A DNA stretch of 63,467 bases, taken from contig CATJSX010000077.1 of NCBI GenBank assembly GCA_949743265.1, positions 1 through 63,467 on the forward strand, given 5' to 3'. Of the stretch, positions 8,346 through 16,618 are shown one piece after another. This DNA is from an uncultured Peptococcaceae bacterium (lineage in GTDB: Bacteria; Bacillota; Peptococcia; Peptococcales; Peptococcaceae). The notes under the pieces were generated by a model, which worked only from the letters and a program-made list of their open reading frames with translations, was not told where the DNA came from and did not search any database. The position numbers and the translations under genes are program-made. Each line of letters begins with the position of its first letter. Position 1 is the first letter of the stretch.

Positions 8346-9734
8346 ATGATGACAAAAAATAAAGTAAATATAGTGACAATCATTCAATGGTTAATCGTTT
8401 TTTTGATACCAATCACTATCAACTTAGTTCCTGTAAGCGAAATATTTACACAACAAATAAAAATATTCTTCATGATCACAACAGCAGGTATTTTAATTTT
8501 GGCATTTGAATTTTTCGATTATGGTTTAGCTGCAATGTTTATTCCTTCAATGTACGCAATAGCAGGCATCGTTCCAACAGCGACAGCATTTTCTGGTTAT
8601 GCCAATAATATTCCGTGGCTTGTACTGGGGGCTTTATTATTAACGATTGTACTAGATGAAACTGGCATCTTAAAAAGGATTGCTTATTGGTGCATTTTAA
8701 AATGCGGCGGAACATTTAACGGAATTGTTTGGGGAATTTTTGTCGCTGGTATGATTTTAAGCGTGCTAACTTCTGGTAGTGCCAATTTCTTATTAGCTCC
8801 GTTTTGCTTTGGCGTGTGCAAAGCGTTAAATCTAGGCAACTCAAAGGAATCGGCTATTATTATGTTTTCTGGCTGTATTTCAACTATCTCTACTTCTGCA
8901 CTAATCTACAAACCAGCTTTTATGGCATTGGCTCTCGGTGGAGCAAAAACCGTTGATCCTAATATTACAGTATCATGGTTAGGTTATTCTTATCACAATC
9001 TGCCTAATATCCTATTTTGTTTTCTTCTAGTTCTTGTTTCATTTGTTATCTTTCGTCCCAATAGCAATAACATCAACGGTAAAGCATATTTCCAACAAGA
9101 ATATGAAAAATTGGGTAAAGTAAGCACAATTGAAAAAAAAGCATTTGCCATTACTGCCCTTTTATTTACATTCATATTAACAACCAATATTCACGGTATT
9201 GCAATGGAATGGGGGTTTGTTTTGATTCCATGGCTATTTTTACTACCCGGCATTAACTGTGCTAACAGCAATAGTGTACGCAAAGTCAATTTTTCTATGG
9301 TATTATTTATTGGCTCTTGCCTATGTATTGGTACTACAGCAGCAGCACTGGGAATAGGCACCTTGATTTCTCAAACGATAACCCCCTTATTAGAAAATTT
9401 ATCTTCATTGGGCGTTATTGCTATTATTTGGATATGCGGTTTTATTGTAAACTTCATATTAACTCCTATAGCAGCTTGTGGTGCTTTAACTGGACCACTG
9501 ACACAAATTACAATAGATTTAGGATTAAATCCGTTAATATCTATCTATACTTTAATCAGTAGCATGGATCAATTGTTATTCCCATATGAATATGCATCTT
9601 ATGCTATATTTTTCGCTTTTGGTATTTGCAGCATGAAAAACTTCATCAAATTTATGAGTGCTAAAACATTACTCCATTTCGTCTTTATGATGATAGTTAT
9701 GGTTCCTTGGTGGAAATTCATTGGATTATTGTAA
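8346..9734 (+). CDS. SLC13/DASS-like anion permease, subfamily B
   Basis: A 462-residue integral membrane protein with about a dozen hydrophobic segments. It is clearly paralogous to 50654-52024: both share a PVSEIFTQ/TNEVFTRE N-terminus, a STPWMIFGALL-like helix and KAYFQQEYEKLGK/KEYFQDKYAELGA in the central loop. It has GAAAGGAGC in front of tandem ATGs at 8346 and 8349. It lies in an apparent two-gene operon after the phosphodiesterase-like enzyme, so it probably supplies that enzyme's substrate or exports its product. Family members move di- and tricarboxylates or inorganic anions; no substrate is assigned. Confidence 0.8.
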   Translation: MMTKNKVNIVTIIQWLIVFLIPITINLVPVSEIFTQQIKIFFMITTAGILILAFEFFDYGLAAMFIPSMYAIAGIVPTATAFSGYANNIPWLVLGALLLTIVLDETGILKRIAYWCILKCGGTFNGIVWGIFVAGMILSVLTSGSANFLLAPFCFGVCKALNLGNSKESAIIMFSGCISTISTSALIYKPAFMALALGGAKTVDPNITVSWLGYSYHNLPNILFCFLLVLVSFVIFRPNSNNINGKAYFQQEYEKLGKVSTIEKKAFAITALLFTFILTTNIHGIAMEWGFVLIPWLFLLPGINCANSNSVRKVNFSMVLFIGSCLCIGTTAAALGIGTLISQTITPLLENLSSLGVIAIIWICGFIVNFILTPIAACGALTGPLTQITIDLGLNPLISIYTLISSMDQLLFPYEYASYAIFFAFGICSMKNFIKFMSAKTLLHFVFMMIVMVPWWKFIGLL

Positions 9735-9757
9735 AGTCCAAATGCACTACAAATAGG

Positions 9758-9843
9758 CTGCTGCATTGATAAATCAATTTGCAAGTGGAATATAATGCAA
9801 TTTTCTACTAGCTAAACAGCGATATATGATCATCATGCAGCAG
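9758..9843 (+). terminator. long-loop CTGCTGCA hairpin after the permease
   Basis: CTGCTGCAT (9758-9766) pairs with ATGCAGCAG (9835-9843) around a 68-nt loop. The core resembles the hairpin at 4041-4119. A second, AT-only hairpin (9868-9879 with 9884-9895) follows. Either could end permease transcription. Confidence 0.4.
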
Positions 9844-9965
9844 TTCTTTATTTTTTGATAAAAAAAGAAAAATACTTTTTTTGAAAAGTATTTTTCCGGT
9901 TTGAGCCATTGAGGAAGTGATATGGTTATTTTATCGATATCAATTCCAACATAAAAACACCTCAA
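9774..9965 (-). pseudogene. possible fragment of an IS110-type transposase N-terminus
   Basis: A 63-codon frame begins FYVGIDIDK, which resembles the first catalytic Asp segment (YVGIDVSK) of IS110-family DEDD transposases. The similarity then stops at a lysine/phenylalanine-rich, AT-rich tail with hairpins. No intact transposase or insertion-sequence end is visible. If correct, this is a decayed scar. A short chance match cannot be excluded. Confidence 0.25.
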
Positions 9966-10256
9966 AAGAAAGAGTTCAGATTAAGAGACTGCTCATCTAA
10001 TAAGTGTCGCTACTTTGTGCAAAATACGGAGAGGAGCGAAAATGGCAACCAATAGCCAGCCCATATGCGGAAAGCTTATTAGAGAGAGGATTAGTTTTGC
10101 AAGTATGAGCAAATATGCTCAAGGAAAAAATGATCAACCCTTCAATCTAATAAAAACATTATCTCCTAGTTAGATGGGAGATGTAAAGAAGTTAGTCTAA
10201 GGATTTATAGGTATTCCTTGAACAACCTAAATACATTATACAAGGAGTAGAAAAAA
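9966..10256. other. gene-poor stretch before the ABC gene
   Basis: The base composition is less AT-rich than its neighbours around 10010-10110, and it holds one 43-codon frame (next entry). I see no known riboswitch or RNA motif. Confidence 0.4.
10042..10173 (+). CDS. possible 43-residue peptide or gene remnant
   Basis: ATG at 10042 preceded by GAGAGGAG; the frame encodes MATNSQPICGKLIRERISF and ends at TAG 10171-10173. The SD is good but the product resembles nothing I know. It could be a leader peptide for the ABC gene 84 nt downstream, or part of the scar suggested by the neighbouring transposase-like fragment. Confidence 0.25.
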   Translation: MATNSQPICGKLIRERISFASMSKYAQGKNDQPFNLIKTLSPS

Positions 10257-11090
10257 TTGGTTCTATTAGAAATGAAAGATTTTTCTTATAGAGTAGGCAA
10301 TCAAGTATTGTTAAAAAATATCAATTGGACGATCAAAGAACATGAAAACTGGTTAATTTTAGGCTTAAATGGCAGTGGCAAAACCACTTTGCTCAGTGTC
10401 GCTTCCGGTTATTTGCCATCAGAAGATGGTACTATCAATTTATTAGGCGAGCCCTTAACTGTACATAACCGCAGAAAGTTATGTCAGCAAGTCGGTTTAG
10501 TCAGCGAAAATTTTTTTTCTAAATACTTTCGTAATGAAACTATGAACGATATTATCTTTGGCGGTTATTATGGACAACTTGGTCAGCTAGGTGACTTGAC
10601 CGATAAACAGATCCTATACGCTAGAAAACTAATGCGTCAATTTGGGATCAATCAAAGCAGTCGCAAACCTTTTTGGCTACTTTCTAAAGGCGAACGTCAA
10701 AAAGGTTTGTTGATACGTGCGTTAGTACATAAACCGCAAATGCTTTTTCTTGATGAACCCTGTTCGGGATTGGATATTTTTGTGCGAATGCAACTCCTAC
10801 AATTATTTAGCCATCTATTTAACGAAGGTATATCACTTATTTTCGTCAGCCATCATTTTGATGAGATTACAAACATCTATCAAAAAGCTATGTTGTTGCG
10901 TCAAGGAGAGTGCCATTCTCAGGGTGAATTAACCCAAATACTTCACGCTGAAAATTTAAGTGATTTTTTCCACTCAAACGTGCAAATAGACATTCAAAAA
11001 AACGGTCATATTCATTTTGAAATATGTGATAAACAAAAAGCGCTAGTCATCAATTTTCCAAAACAGGAGGCAAATAAAAATGGAACATGA
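10257..11090 (+). CDS. YlmA/ModF-like ABC transporter ATP-binding protein
   Basis: A 277-residue ABC ATPase. Walker A GLNGSGKTT (36-44), signature LSKGERQKG, Walker B MLFLDEPCSGLD and the switch His in FVSHHFDE are all intact. The segment ENWLILGLNGSGKTTLLS fits the YlmA/ModF subgroup. The start is a TTG at 10257 with AAGGAG nine nt upstream; the first ATG lies 15 nt further and is too far from the SD. No permease partner is adjacent. The next gene overlaps by 11 nt and encodes a zinc-ribbon protein, so the two are translationally coupled. The substrate and even a transport role are uncertain. Confidence 0.85.
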   Translation: MVLLEMKDFSYRVGNQVLLKNINWTIKEHENWLILGLNGSGKTTLLSVASGYLPSEDGTINLLGEPLTVHNRRKLCQQVGLVSENFFSKYFRNETMNDIIFGGYYGQLGQLGDLTDKQILYARKLMRQFGINQSSRKPFWLLSKGERQKGLLIRALVHKPQMLFLDEPCSGLDIFVRMQLLQLFSHLFNEGISLIFVSHHFDEITNIYQKAMLLRQGECHSQGELTQILHAENLSDFFHSNVQIDIQKNGHIHFEICDKQKALVINFPKQEANKNGT

Positions 11091-11415
11091 TAAATTATTG
11101 GAACAGCGCTCTAAACGATGCGTATGTAAATTTTGCGGCCATCCGCTAAAATCTAAATTCATTATCTTCAACAAATATGGCGGGCAAGGAATGGAATTAT
11201 TTTGCGAACATTGTCAGAGAATCGAATATGGTGTAGAACCAGAAATATATCAATTAGCTAAGCAATTTGTTGACGACTTTGAATTCAACTATTATTTGGA
11301 TATGGATGAAAATAACATTAGCAGAGAATTAAATATTGCGAAAATAAACGAGATTCTATCGTGGGCTATGAAAAAAGTTGGTATACTTACCGAAGAAGGA
11401 CTTGGAAAAATTTGA
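11080..11415 (+). CDS. unknown CxxC/CxxC zinc-ribbon-like protein
   Basis: A 111-residue soluble protein. Two Cys pairs (CKFC and CEHC, about 25 residues apart) near the N-terminus can form a zinc ribbon, followed by an acidic helical domain (VDDFEFNYYLDMDENN). It starts at an ATG with AGGAGG inside the end of the ABC gene and overlaps it by 11 nt. I do not recognise the family. The tight coupling suggests it works with the ABC ATPase, perhaps as an adaptor; that is inference. Confidence 0.7.
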   Translation: MEHDKLLEQRSKRCVCKFCGHPLKSKFIIFNKYGGQGMELFCEHCQRIEYGVEPEIYQLAKQFVDDFEFNYYLDMDENNISRELNIAKINEILSWAMKKVGILTEEGLGKI

Positions 11416-11501
11416 TATTTGCCTATAACAAAACTTTGGATTTATACTACATATATCCCTATCAATAGAAAGGACTAGAATGAATAAATCAGAGTCTATA
11501 T

Positions 11502-12347
11502 TTGCCTTTTACGTTAAGAATGCCCACGCGATATGGCGAACATTTAGAGTTCTGCAATGGCTCGCAAATGCAATTTTCACATCAGCATAACGGCTATGAA
11601 CTATGTTATATTTTGAATAAAAGGGTGCAACTCGAAATCAGTCATGTTATTTTAAATTTAGCCGTGCAAAATTGTATAATCATTGCACCAGAAACAATGC
11701 ACAAAATAATACCAACACAATCAGATACTGAATATTTAATAATGAATTTTTCTAGCAAATTAAAACGTACTATCAAATCGGGGTATTATGACGACGCACT
11801 ATTTGTTCGACTAGAACAAGCTGTTACCACAGAATATGTACAGCACATTATTACAGATCACTACAACAATACCACAACCATTGAACAAATCAAAGAAGAA
11901 TTAGTATCACGTAAATGGGCATATAAGTTACTATTAGGAAATTTATGTTCCAATTTATTATTCGGTATTTTGCGCAACTTTTCGGCAGAGTTATTCGCAG
12001 GAAAAGATATGAAACAGTATCAAGATAATTACAATCTCGCTTTATTAATCAATAAGTACATTTCACAACATTTTATGGAGCCACTTACTACACAATTTGT
12101 TGCTGAATTATTTCATGTCTCAACCAAACAGTTAGGAAGAGTATTAGAAAAATACTACCAGAAATCTTTCACACAAATTATCAGCCTTTATCGTCTAGAA
12201 GAAGCCAAGCAACTATTATCTACTTCAAGTTTATCTTTAGAAGAAATTGCCTATAATATTGGTTTTACTTCAACTAGATCACTTTACGATCTATTTCAAC
12301 GTTACGATGAAAAATCGCCAAATGACTACAGAAAGAAATACTTGTGA
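11502..12347 (+). CDS. AraC-family regulator, start uncertain or frameshifted
   Basis: An N-terminal cupin-like sensor segment (HQHNGYELCYI) and a C-terminal double helix-turn-helix (VAELFHVSTKQLGRVLEKYY, then LEEIAYNIGFTSTRSLYDLF), the AraC signature. About 281 residues, normal length. The frame opens after a stop at 11481 and its first candidate start is TTG 11502, without a good SD. A good SD plus ATG (AAAGGA, ATG 11480) lies just upstream but in another frame. Removing one T from the run at 11501-11503 would join MNKSESI to LPFTLRMP. So the gene is either frameshifted at its 5' end or uses the weak TTG. It probably regulates the neighbouring ABC pair or the permease cassette. Confidence 0.8.
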   Translation: MPFTLRMPTRYGEHLEFCNGSQMQFSHQHNGYELCYILNKRVQLEISHVILNLAVQNCIIIAPETMHKIIPTQSDTEYLIMNFSSKLKRTIKSGYYDDALFVRLEQAVTTEYVQHIITDHYNNTTTIEQIKEELVSRKWAYKLLLGNLCSNLLFGILRNFSAELFAGKDMKQYQDNYNLALLINKYISQHFMEPLTTQFVAELFHVSTKQLGRVLEKYYQKSFTQIISLYRLEEAKQLLSTSSLSLEEIAYNIGFTSTRSLYDLFQRYDEKSPNDYRKKYL

Positions 12348-12382
12348 ACTTCAGCTTTTCTCTAACGCATACTCCTCTCTTT

Positions 12383-12429
12383 AAATACAAAACTCTTGAA
12401 CAATTTTAACATCCAAGGGTTTTGTATTT
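12383..12429 (+). terminator. terminator of the AraC gene
   Basis: AAATACAAAACTCTTG (12383-12398) pairs with CAAGGGTTTTGTATTT (12414-12429), one wobble, followed by a T-rich tail. Confidence 0.65.
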
Positions 12430-12734
12430 GTATAGTATACATTAAACATTTTACTACTCATATAAGACGCAATAGAATTTCATCAAAAAAATTAAAAGTC
12501 ATCTAACCAAAAGATAGTTCATAAATTTTGAATTTATTTTGTTCAGATTAGTTGGTGTTTTAAAAAGACTAGGGTATAGCTAAAAATTTTTCATATAGCC
12601 AACGTGCATATTTTATATCATAACAATTTATTTTTAAATTTACCAAAGCTCGAAATGGTAGTTCCAATCTTCTTAAAAACAAGCGGTCACGTTACTCGAT
12701 TATCATATCCATATTGATTACTAAACATGTTCTA
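12430..12734. other. intergenic stretch with no feature seen
   Basis: AT-rich, with stops in all frames. I see no repeat or convincing promoter. Confidence 0.4.
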
Positions 12735-13040
12735 TTATTTCCGTCGGTTAGAGAATTTGCCAATCGTATCAGCAATGTTTTTTACAGCTGCTCCACCATT
12801 TGGAATAAGATCCACTAAAGCAGCTACTGCATCGACCGCTTTTTCCTTTGCATTCTGTTTTTTCTCCCAACACAACTCACAGTATTGTTTTGAGCCGTCA
12901 GGCAACTGCGTGTAGCATTCTTTGCAAACATAATAAAGTCTTTCCCCGCACTTTGGGCAATAATCAAATTTTTCAGGATAAGTTTGTTTGTTTTTATTGG
13001 TTTCGCATTTTTTATTGATACAACCTTTTAAACAGCTCAT
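12735..13040 (-). CDS. zinc-ribbon protein of unknown function
   Basis: A 101-residue protein with at least three Cys pairs: CLKGC/CINKKC near the N-terminus, YCPKCGERLYYVCKEC, and YCELC. The first half looks like tandem zinc ribbons. The second half is a hydrophobic/amphipathic helix (AVDAVAALVDLIPNGGAAVK). The start at 13040 follows AAGAAGGGA. It lies 14 nt after the 338-residue unknown gene on the same strand, so the pair is probably an operon. I do not recognise either family. Confidence 0.7.
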   Translation of the reverse strand: MSCLKGCINKKCETNKNKQTYPEKFDYCPKCGERLYYVCKECYTQLPDGSKQYCELCWEKKQNAKEKAVDAVAALVDLIPNGGAAVKNIADTIGKFSNRRK

Positions 13041-13054
13041 TCCCTTCTTCCCCC

Positions 13055-14071
13055 TTATACAATACTCAAATAAATTGGTTTGTCCGTTGCGTTCAACTGC
13101 CGAGTTAAATCAGAAACGGTCGTTTTCAATTTTGCCCTTGAACGCCAGAAGCCTTTCTCCGTTCCGTCGTCATCTTCATCCCACTGAACCAAACGATCAG
13201 CATGTTTAGCAATGGTGTTCTCAATAAACTGTGCATAGCCGTCAAGAACCATCGACATAGCAGCCAATTCATTCAATTCGCAATAAATACCAGCACGCAG
13301 CAAAAAAGCTTGATGAATAACGGCAAAAGATTGTTTAATCCCATTCATACGCTCTTTGATTACTTCGGCGCTGTTTCCTCTGGCTTCTCTATATTTTTTA
13401 TCAACCAAATACTGAATATCCGACTGCATAGTTAGGGTCAGCTGATACGCCGCTTCTGATAACGCTCGCAATGCTTGGGCCGTCAAAGCATTTTTCAATT
13501 CATTATCAGCGATATACTTTGATTCCTGATACAAGTTCATGCCGCTATAGTACAGCCCGATACGATCGTTCTGTTGTCCTTGCAAGATTCTTTGCACGCC
13601 AATATCAATCATATTGATTTGTTCCGTAATAATCTGCAACTTGTCCTGCAAAGCGTTTATTTGCAAAATATTGACCACTTGCAGAGGGTTAAGTTCCGCA
13701 GATAAATATTCTTTTTTGATTGGCAATTTCGGACCATACTGCCCATTAGCTTCCCGAATCTGCGCCGTCATTTTGCCATGTTCAGTAACCAGCTTGAGCC
13801 GCCCTTCTTCCAAGCCCCTGCGCGTATCTTCGTCCATATCAACGACATAGCGATAGCCTTTTTTCAATAGAAACTGCACTTGCGTGGGCAAAACATTTTG
13901 CTCCAATAAAACATTATATACATCATCAACGACAGCAGGCACGACCCGCTCCAAAATATCTTTTAATCCATCAGCCAGCAACGCCGCAGGATACGCATCG
14001 TCTGTAAATGATAGCTCTTTTGACGAAAGAACTGTCCCTAGTGCCGCATTAACATTTTTAACCGAAAACAT
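13055..14071 (-). CDS. unknown 338-residue protein
   Basis: A soluble protein, mostly helical, with no signal peptide or membrane segment. N-terminal residues 1-125 are mixed alpha/beta (LLKKGYRYVVDMDEDTRRGL). A central region of long helices (NILQINALQDKLQIITEQIN) may form a coiled coil, and an acidic DEDDDGTEKGFW segment lies near the C-terminus. I do not recognise the family. It is paired with the zinc-ribbon gene immediately downstream. The ATG start follows GGAGGA in the minus-strand sequence. A role in stress, envelope or defence cannot be told apart from the sequence. Confidence 0.75.
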   Translation of the reverse strand: MFSVKNVNAALGTVLSSKELSFTDDAYPAALLADGLKDILERVVPAVVDDVYNVLLEQNVLPTQVQFLLKKGYRYVVDMDEDTRRGLEEGRLKLVTEHGKMTAQIREANGQYGPKLPIKKEYLSAELNPLQVVNILQINALQDKLQIITEQINMIDIGVQRILQGQQNDRIGLYYSGMNLYQESKYIADNELKNALTAQALRALSEAAYQLTLTMQSDIQYLVDKKYREARGNSAEVIKERMNGIKQSFAVIHQAFLLRAGIYCELNELAAMSMVLDGYAQFIENTIAKHADRLVQWDEDDDGTEKGFWRSRAKLKTTVSDLTRQLNATDKPIYLSIV

Positions 14072-14251
14072 TGTCCATCCTCCATCAATAATAAAGTCTT
14101 CTATTTTTTTAAGTATAACATATTTTTTCCATCTCCGACAATCCTTAATTTAAACGTGTTTTATTTTGGAGCAATTTCGCAAGGAAATTATTTTTCGCTG
14201 AAACCTTGTACAAAATATTGTTCACCTTGTCAATTATTTTCGCAAAATGAA

Positions 14252-14280
14252 TTGTTTTTCCTCTTCTTTTCCTCTATAAT
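14252..14280 (+). promoter_or_regulatory. promoter of the polyamine operon
   Basis: TTGTTT (14252-14257), 17-nt spacer, TATAAT (14275-14280). The leader to the speD start is about 45 nt. Confidence 0.7.
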
Positions 14281-14330
14281 GTAGACTGTATGATACTTTG
14301 CAAAAATTCAGCAGTTTAGGAAAGGTTGTG

Positions 14331-15155
14331 ATGATAGGGTTGGATAAAAAGCTGAAACTTTACGGCTTTAACAACCTCACCAAAACACTTAGCTTTAACA
14401 TCTACGATGTTTGCTATGCAAAAAGTGAGCGAGAGCAAAAAGACTATATTGCTTATATTGACGAACAGTATAATTCTGAAAGACTGACCAAAATTCTTTG
14501 CGATGTGACAGAGATTATCGGCGCTCACGTTTTGAATATTGCTAAGCAGGACTATGAGCCGCAGGGCGCCAGCGTAACGCTGCTGGTCTCGGAAGAGCAG
14601 CTGTCCCAGGATAAGGTTGATCCGTCGTGCCAATACCGCGGCGTAAAAATTCTGGAAACCCGCGAAAGCGTGGTTGGACATTTGGATAAAAGTCATCTGA
14701 CAGTACATACTTATCCCGAATATCATCCAGACACTTCTATCGCAACTTTCCGCGTTGATATTGACGTTGCTACTTGCGGGGAAATATCGCCGTTAAATGC
14801 GTTGGATTATTTGATCGGCAATTTTGATTCGGACATTATCACCATAGACTACAGGGTGCGTGGGTTTACTAGAGACGTCAACGGCAAAAAATTATTTATG
14901 GAAAATACGATGACTTCTATTCAAGATTATATTGATCCGAAAACGTTAAATCGCTATGATGCGATGGACATCAACGTATATCAGGCAAACATATTTCATA
15001 CAAAAATGCTTATTAAGGAAATGGAGCTGCAAAACTATCTCTTTAATACCGATTCCTATGAGCTGCCGCCTAGACAGCGTTTAGAAATCTCCGACAATCT
15101 CCGTCGGGAAATGATTGAGATTTTTAGCGGCATGAATATATACGGAGAAAAGTGA
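14331..15155 (+). CDS. speD: S-adenosylmethionine decarboxylase proenzyme, E. coli type
   Basis: A 274-residue class 1A AdoMet decarboxylase (KLKLYGFNNLTKTLSF, DYEPQGASVTLLVSEE, ISPLNALDYLI, TIDYRVRGFTRDVNG). The proenzyme cleaves itself before S121 in HLDKSHLTVHTYPE, turning that Ser into the pyruvoyl cofactor. The product, decarboxylated AdoMet, donates aminopropyl groups to SpeE. The start is the ATG at 14331 behind AGGAAAGG; the longer frame has no SD. It is the first gene of a six-gene polyamine operon with a clear promoter. The length matches the E. coli enzyme (264 residues). Confidence 0.95.
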   Translation: MIGLDKKLKLYGFNNLTKTLSFNIYDVCYAKSEREQKDYIAYIDEQYNSERLTKILCDVTEIIGAHVLNIAKQDYEPQGASVTLLVSEEQLSQDKVDPSCQYRGVKILETRESVVGHLDKSHLTVHTYPEYHPDTSIATFRVDIDVATCGEISPLNALDYLIGNFDSDIITIDYRVRGFTRDVNGKKLFMENTMTSIQDYIDPKTLNRYDAMDINVYQANIFHTKMLIKEMELQNYLFNTDSYELPPRQRLEISDNLRREMIEIFSGMNIYGEK

Positions 15156-15164
15156 GGGCAAATC

Positions 15165-16616
15165 ATGAATGGTAAACTTTCACAAAAAAAAGCACCTCTG
15201 GCAGAAGCCTTGGCCCGTTACCGCAAAAACCGCATCGTTCCTTTTGACGTGCCCGGACACAAGCAGGGCAAAGGCAATCCTGAACTAGTGGAATTTTTGG
15301 GTGCGCAATGTCTATCGGTAGACGTCAACTCAATGAAACCATTGGACAACTTAAGTCACCCTTCTTCAGTGATCAAAGAAGCAGAAGCGCTAGCAGCAGA
15401 AGCTTTTGGTGCTGATAATGCGTTTTTCATCGTCGGCGGCACATCAGCGGCAGTACAAGGTATGGTCATGTGCAGCTGTAAGCGGGGAGAAAAAATTATT
15501 ATGCCGCGCAATGTTCACATCAGTGCCATCAATGCTTTAGTTTTGTGCGGCGCCATTCCCGTTTATGTTAACCCCGGAGCCAATGAAATGCTGGGTATCG
15601 CCTTGGGCATGACGGTAGATAATATTCGTATGGCAATGGATGAGAATCCCGACGCTAAAGCAGTCTTTCTCAATAATCCCACCTATTATGGGATTTGTTC
15701 AGATTTGGAAGCGGTCGTCGAACTGGCGCATAGCCGCGGTATGAAAGTCATTGTAGATGAAGCTCACGGCACTCATTTCTACTTTGGCGAAGGACTGCCC
15801 AAAGCGGCAATGCATTGCGGCGCTGATATGGCTGCCGTCAGTATGCATAAAACCGGTGGCTCGCTAACACAAAGCTCATTGTTGTTAACACGCAGCATGA
15901 ATCCCGGTTATGTGCGACAAATTCTTTGCTTGACACAAACCACTAGCGCTTCTTATTTGCTGATGGTTTCTTTGGATATCTCACGACGCAATCTAGCCTT
16001 AAGAGGTTGCGAAACCTTTGCTCGCGTATTAGAACTAGCGGAATATGCCCGTCAAGAAATCAATAAAATCGGCGGATATTATGCCTACAGCACCGAACTT
16101 TGTCAAGATCAAGCAGTATTTGCTTTTGACCGCACCAAACTGTCCATCTATACCCGCAATATCGGCTTGGCGGGCATAGAAGTGTATGATATTCTGCGCG
16201 ACGAATACGACATTCAAATTGAGTTCGGCGATATCGGCAATATTTTAGCCATTATTTCCGTCGGCGATAACGAACGTATGGTAGAACGATTAGTAGCAGC
16301 GCTATATGAAATCAAACGGCGCTATGCCAAAGATCCTTCAGGACTGCTCAATAACGAATATATTGCACCGCAAGTGATTTTGCCGCCGCAAAACGCTTTC
16401 TACGGCGAACATCGTTTTCTTCCTTTAAAAGAAAGTTCTGGACACGTTTCAGCCGAATTTGTCATGTGCTATCCGCCGGGAATCCCCGTTTTAGCGCCTG
16501 GAGAACGGATCACTGACGAAATTATTGATTATATTGCTTATGCCGAAGAAAAAGGCTGTCTCTTAACCGGTCCAGAAGACGCTACACTGGCAACTGTTAA
16601 AATTGTGGAGGGATAA
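15165..16616 (+). CDS. speA: arginine decarboxylase (Orn/Lys/Arg decarboxylase family)
   Basis: A 483-residue PLP enzyme of the short, fold-I aspartate-aminotransferase-like type found in Bacillus (SpeA/YaaO group), not the long biosynthetic E. coli SpeA. PLP Lys is K229 in SMHKTGGS, and VDEAHG (D198) binds the pyridine nitrogen. GHKQGKGNP and VGGTSAAVQGM are typical. Agmatinase in the same operon makes arginine, rather than lysine or ornithine, the likely substrate. Nine nt separate it from speD; the SD is GAGGG. Lysine decarboxylase remains an alternative. Confidence 0.88.
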   Translation: MNGKLSQKKAPLAEALARYRKNRIVPFDVPGHKQGKGNPELVEFLGAQCLSVDVNSMKPLDNLSHPSSVIKEAEALAAEAFGADNAFFIVGGTSAAVQGMVMCSCKRGEKIIMPRNVHISAINALVLCGAIPVYVNPGANEMLGIALGMTVDNIRMAMDENPDAKAVFLNNPTYYGICSDLEAVVELAHSRGMKVIVDEAHGTHFYFGEGLPKAAMHCGADMAAVSMHKTGGSLTQSSLLLTRSMNPGYVRQILCLTQTTSASYLLMVSLDISRRNLALRGCETFARVLELAEYARQEINKIGGYYAYSTELCQDQAVFAFDRTKLSIYTRNIGLAGIEVYDILRDEYDIQIEFGDIGNILAIISVGDNERMVERLVAALYEIKRRYAKDPSGLLNNEYIAPQVILPPQNAFYGEHRFLPLKESSGHVSAEFVMCYPPGIPVLAPGERITDEIIDYIAYAEEKGCLLTGPEDATLATVKIVEG

Positions 16617-16618
16617 GA

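Noticed and set aside
9993-10250. Molybdenum-cofactor or other riboswitch before the ABC gene
   Set aside because: The ABC protein resembles ModF, so I looked for a leader motif, but no recognisable conserved core was found.
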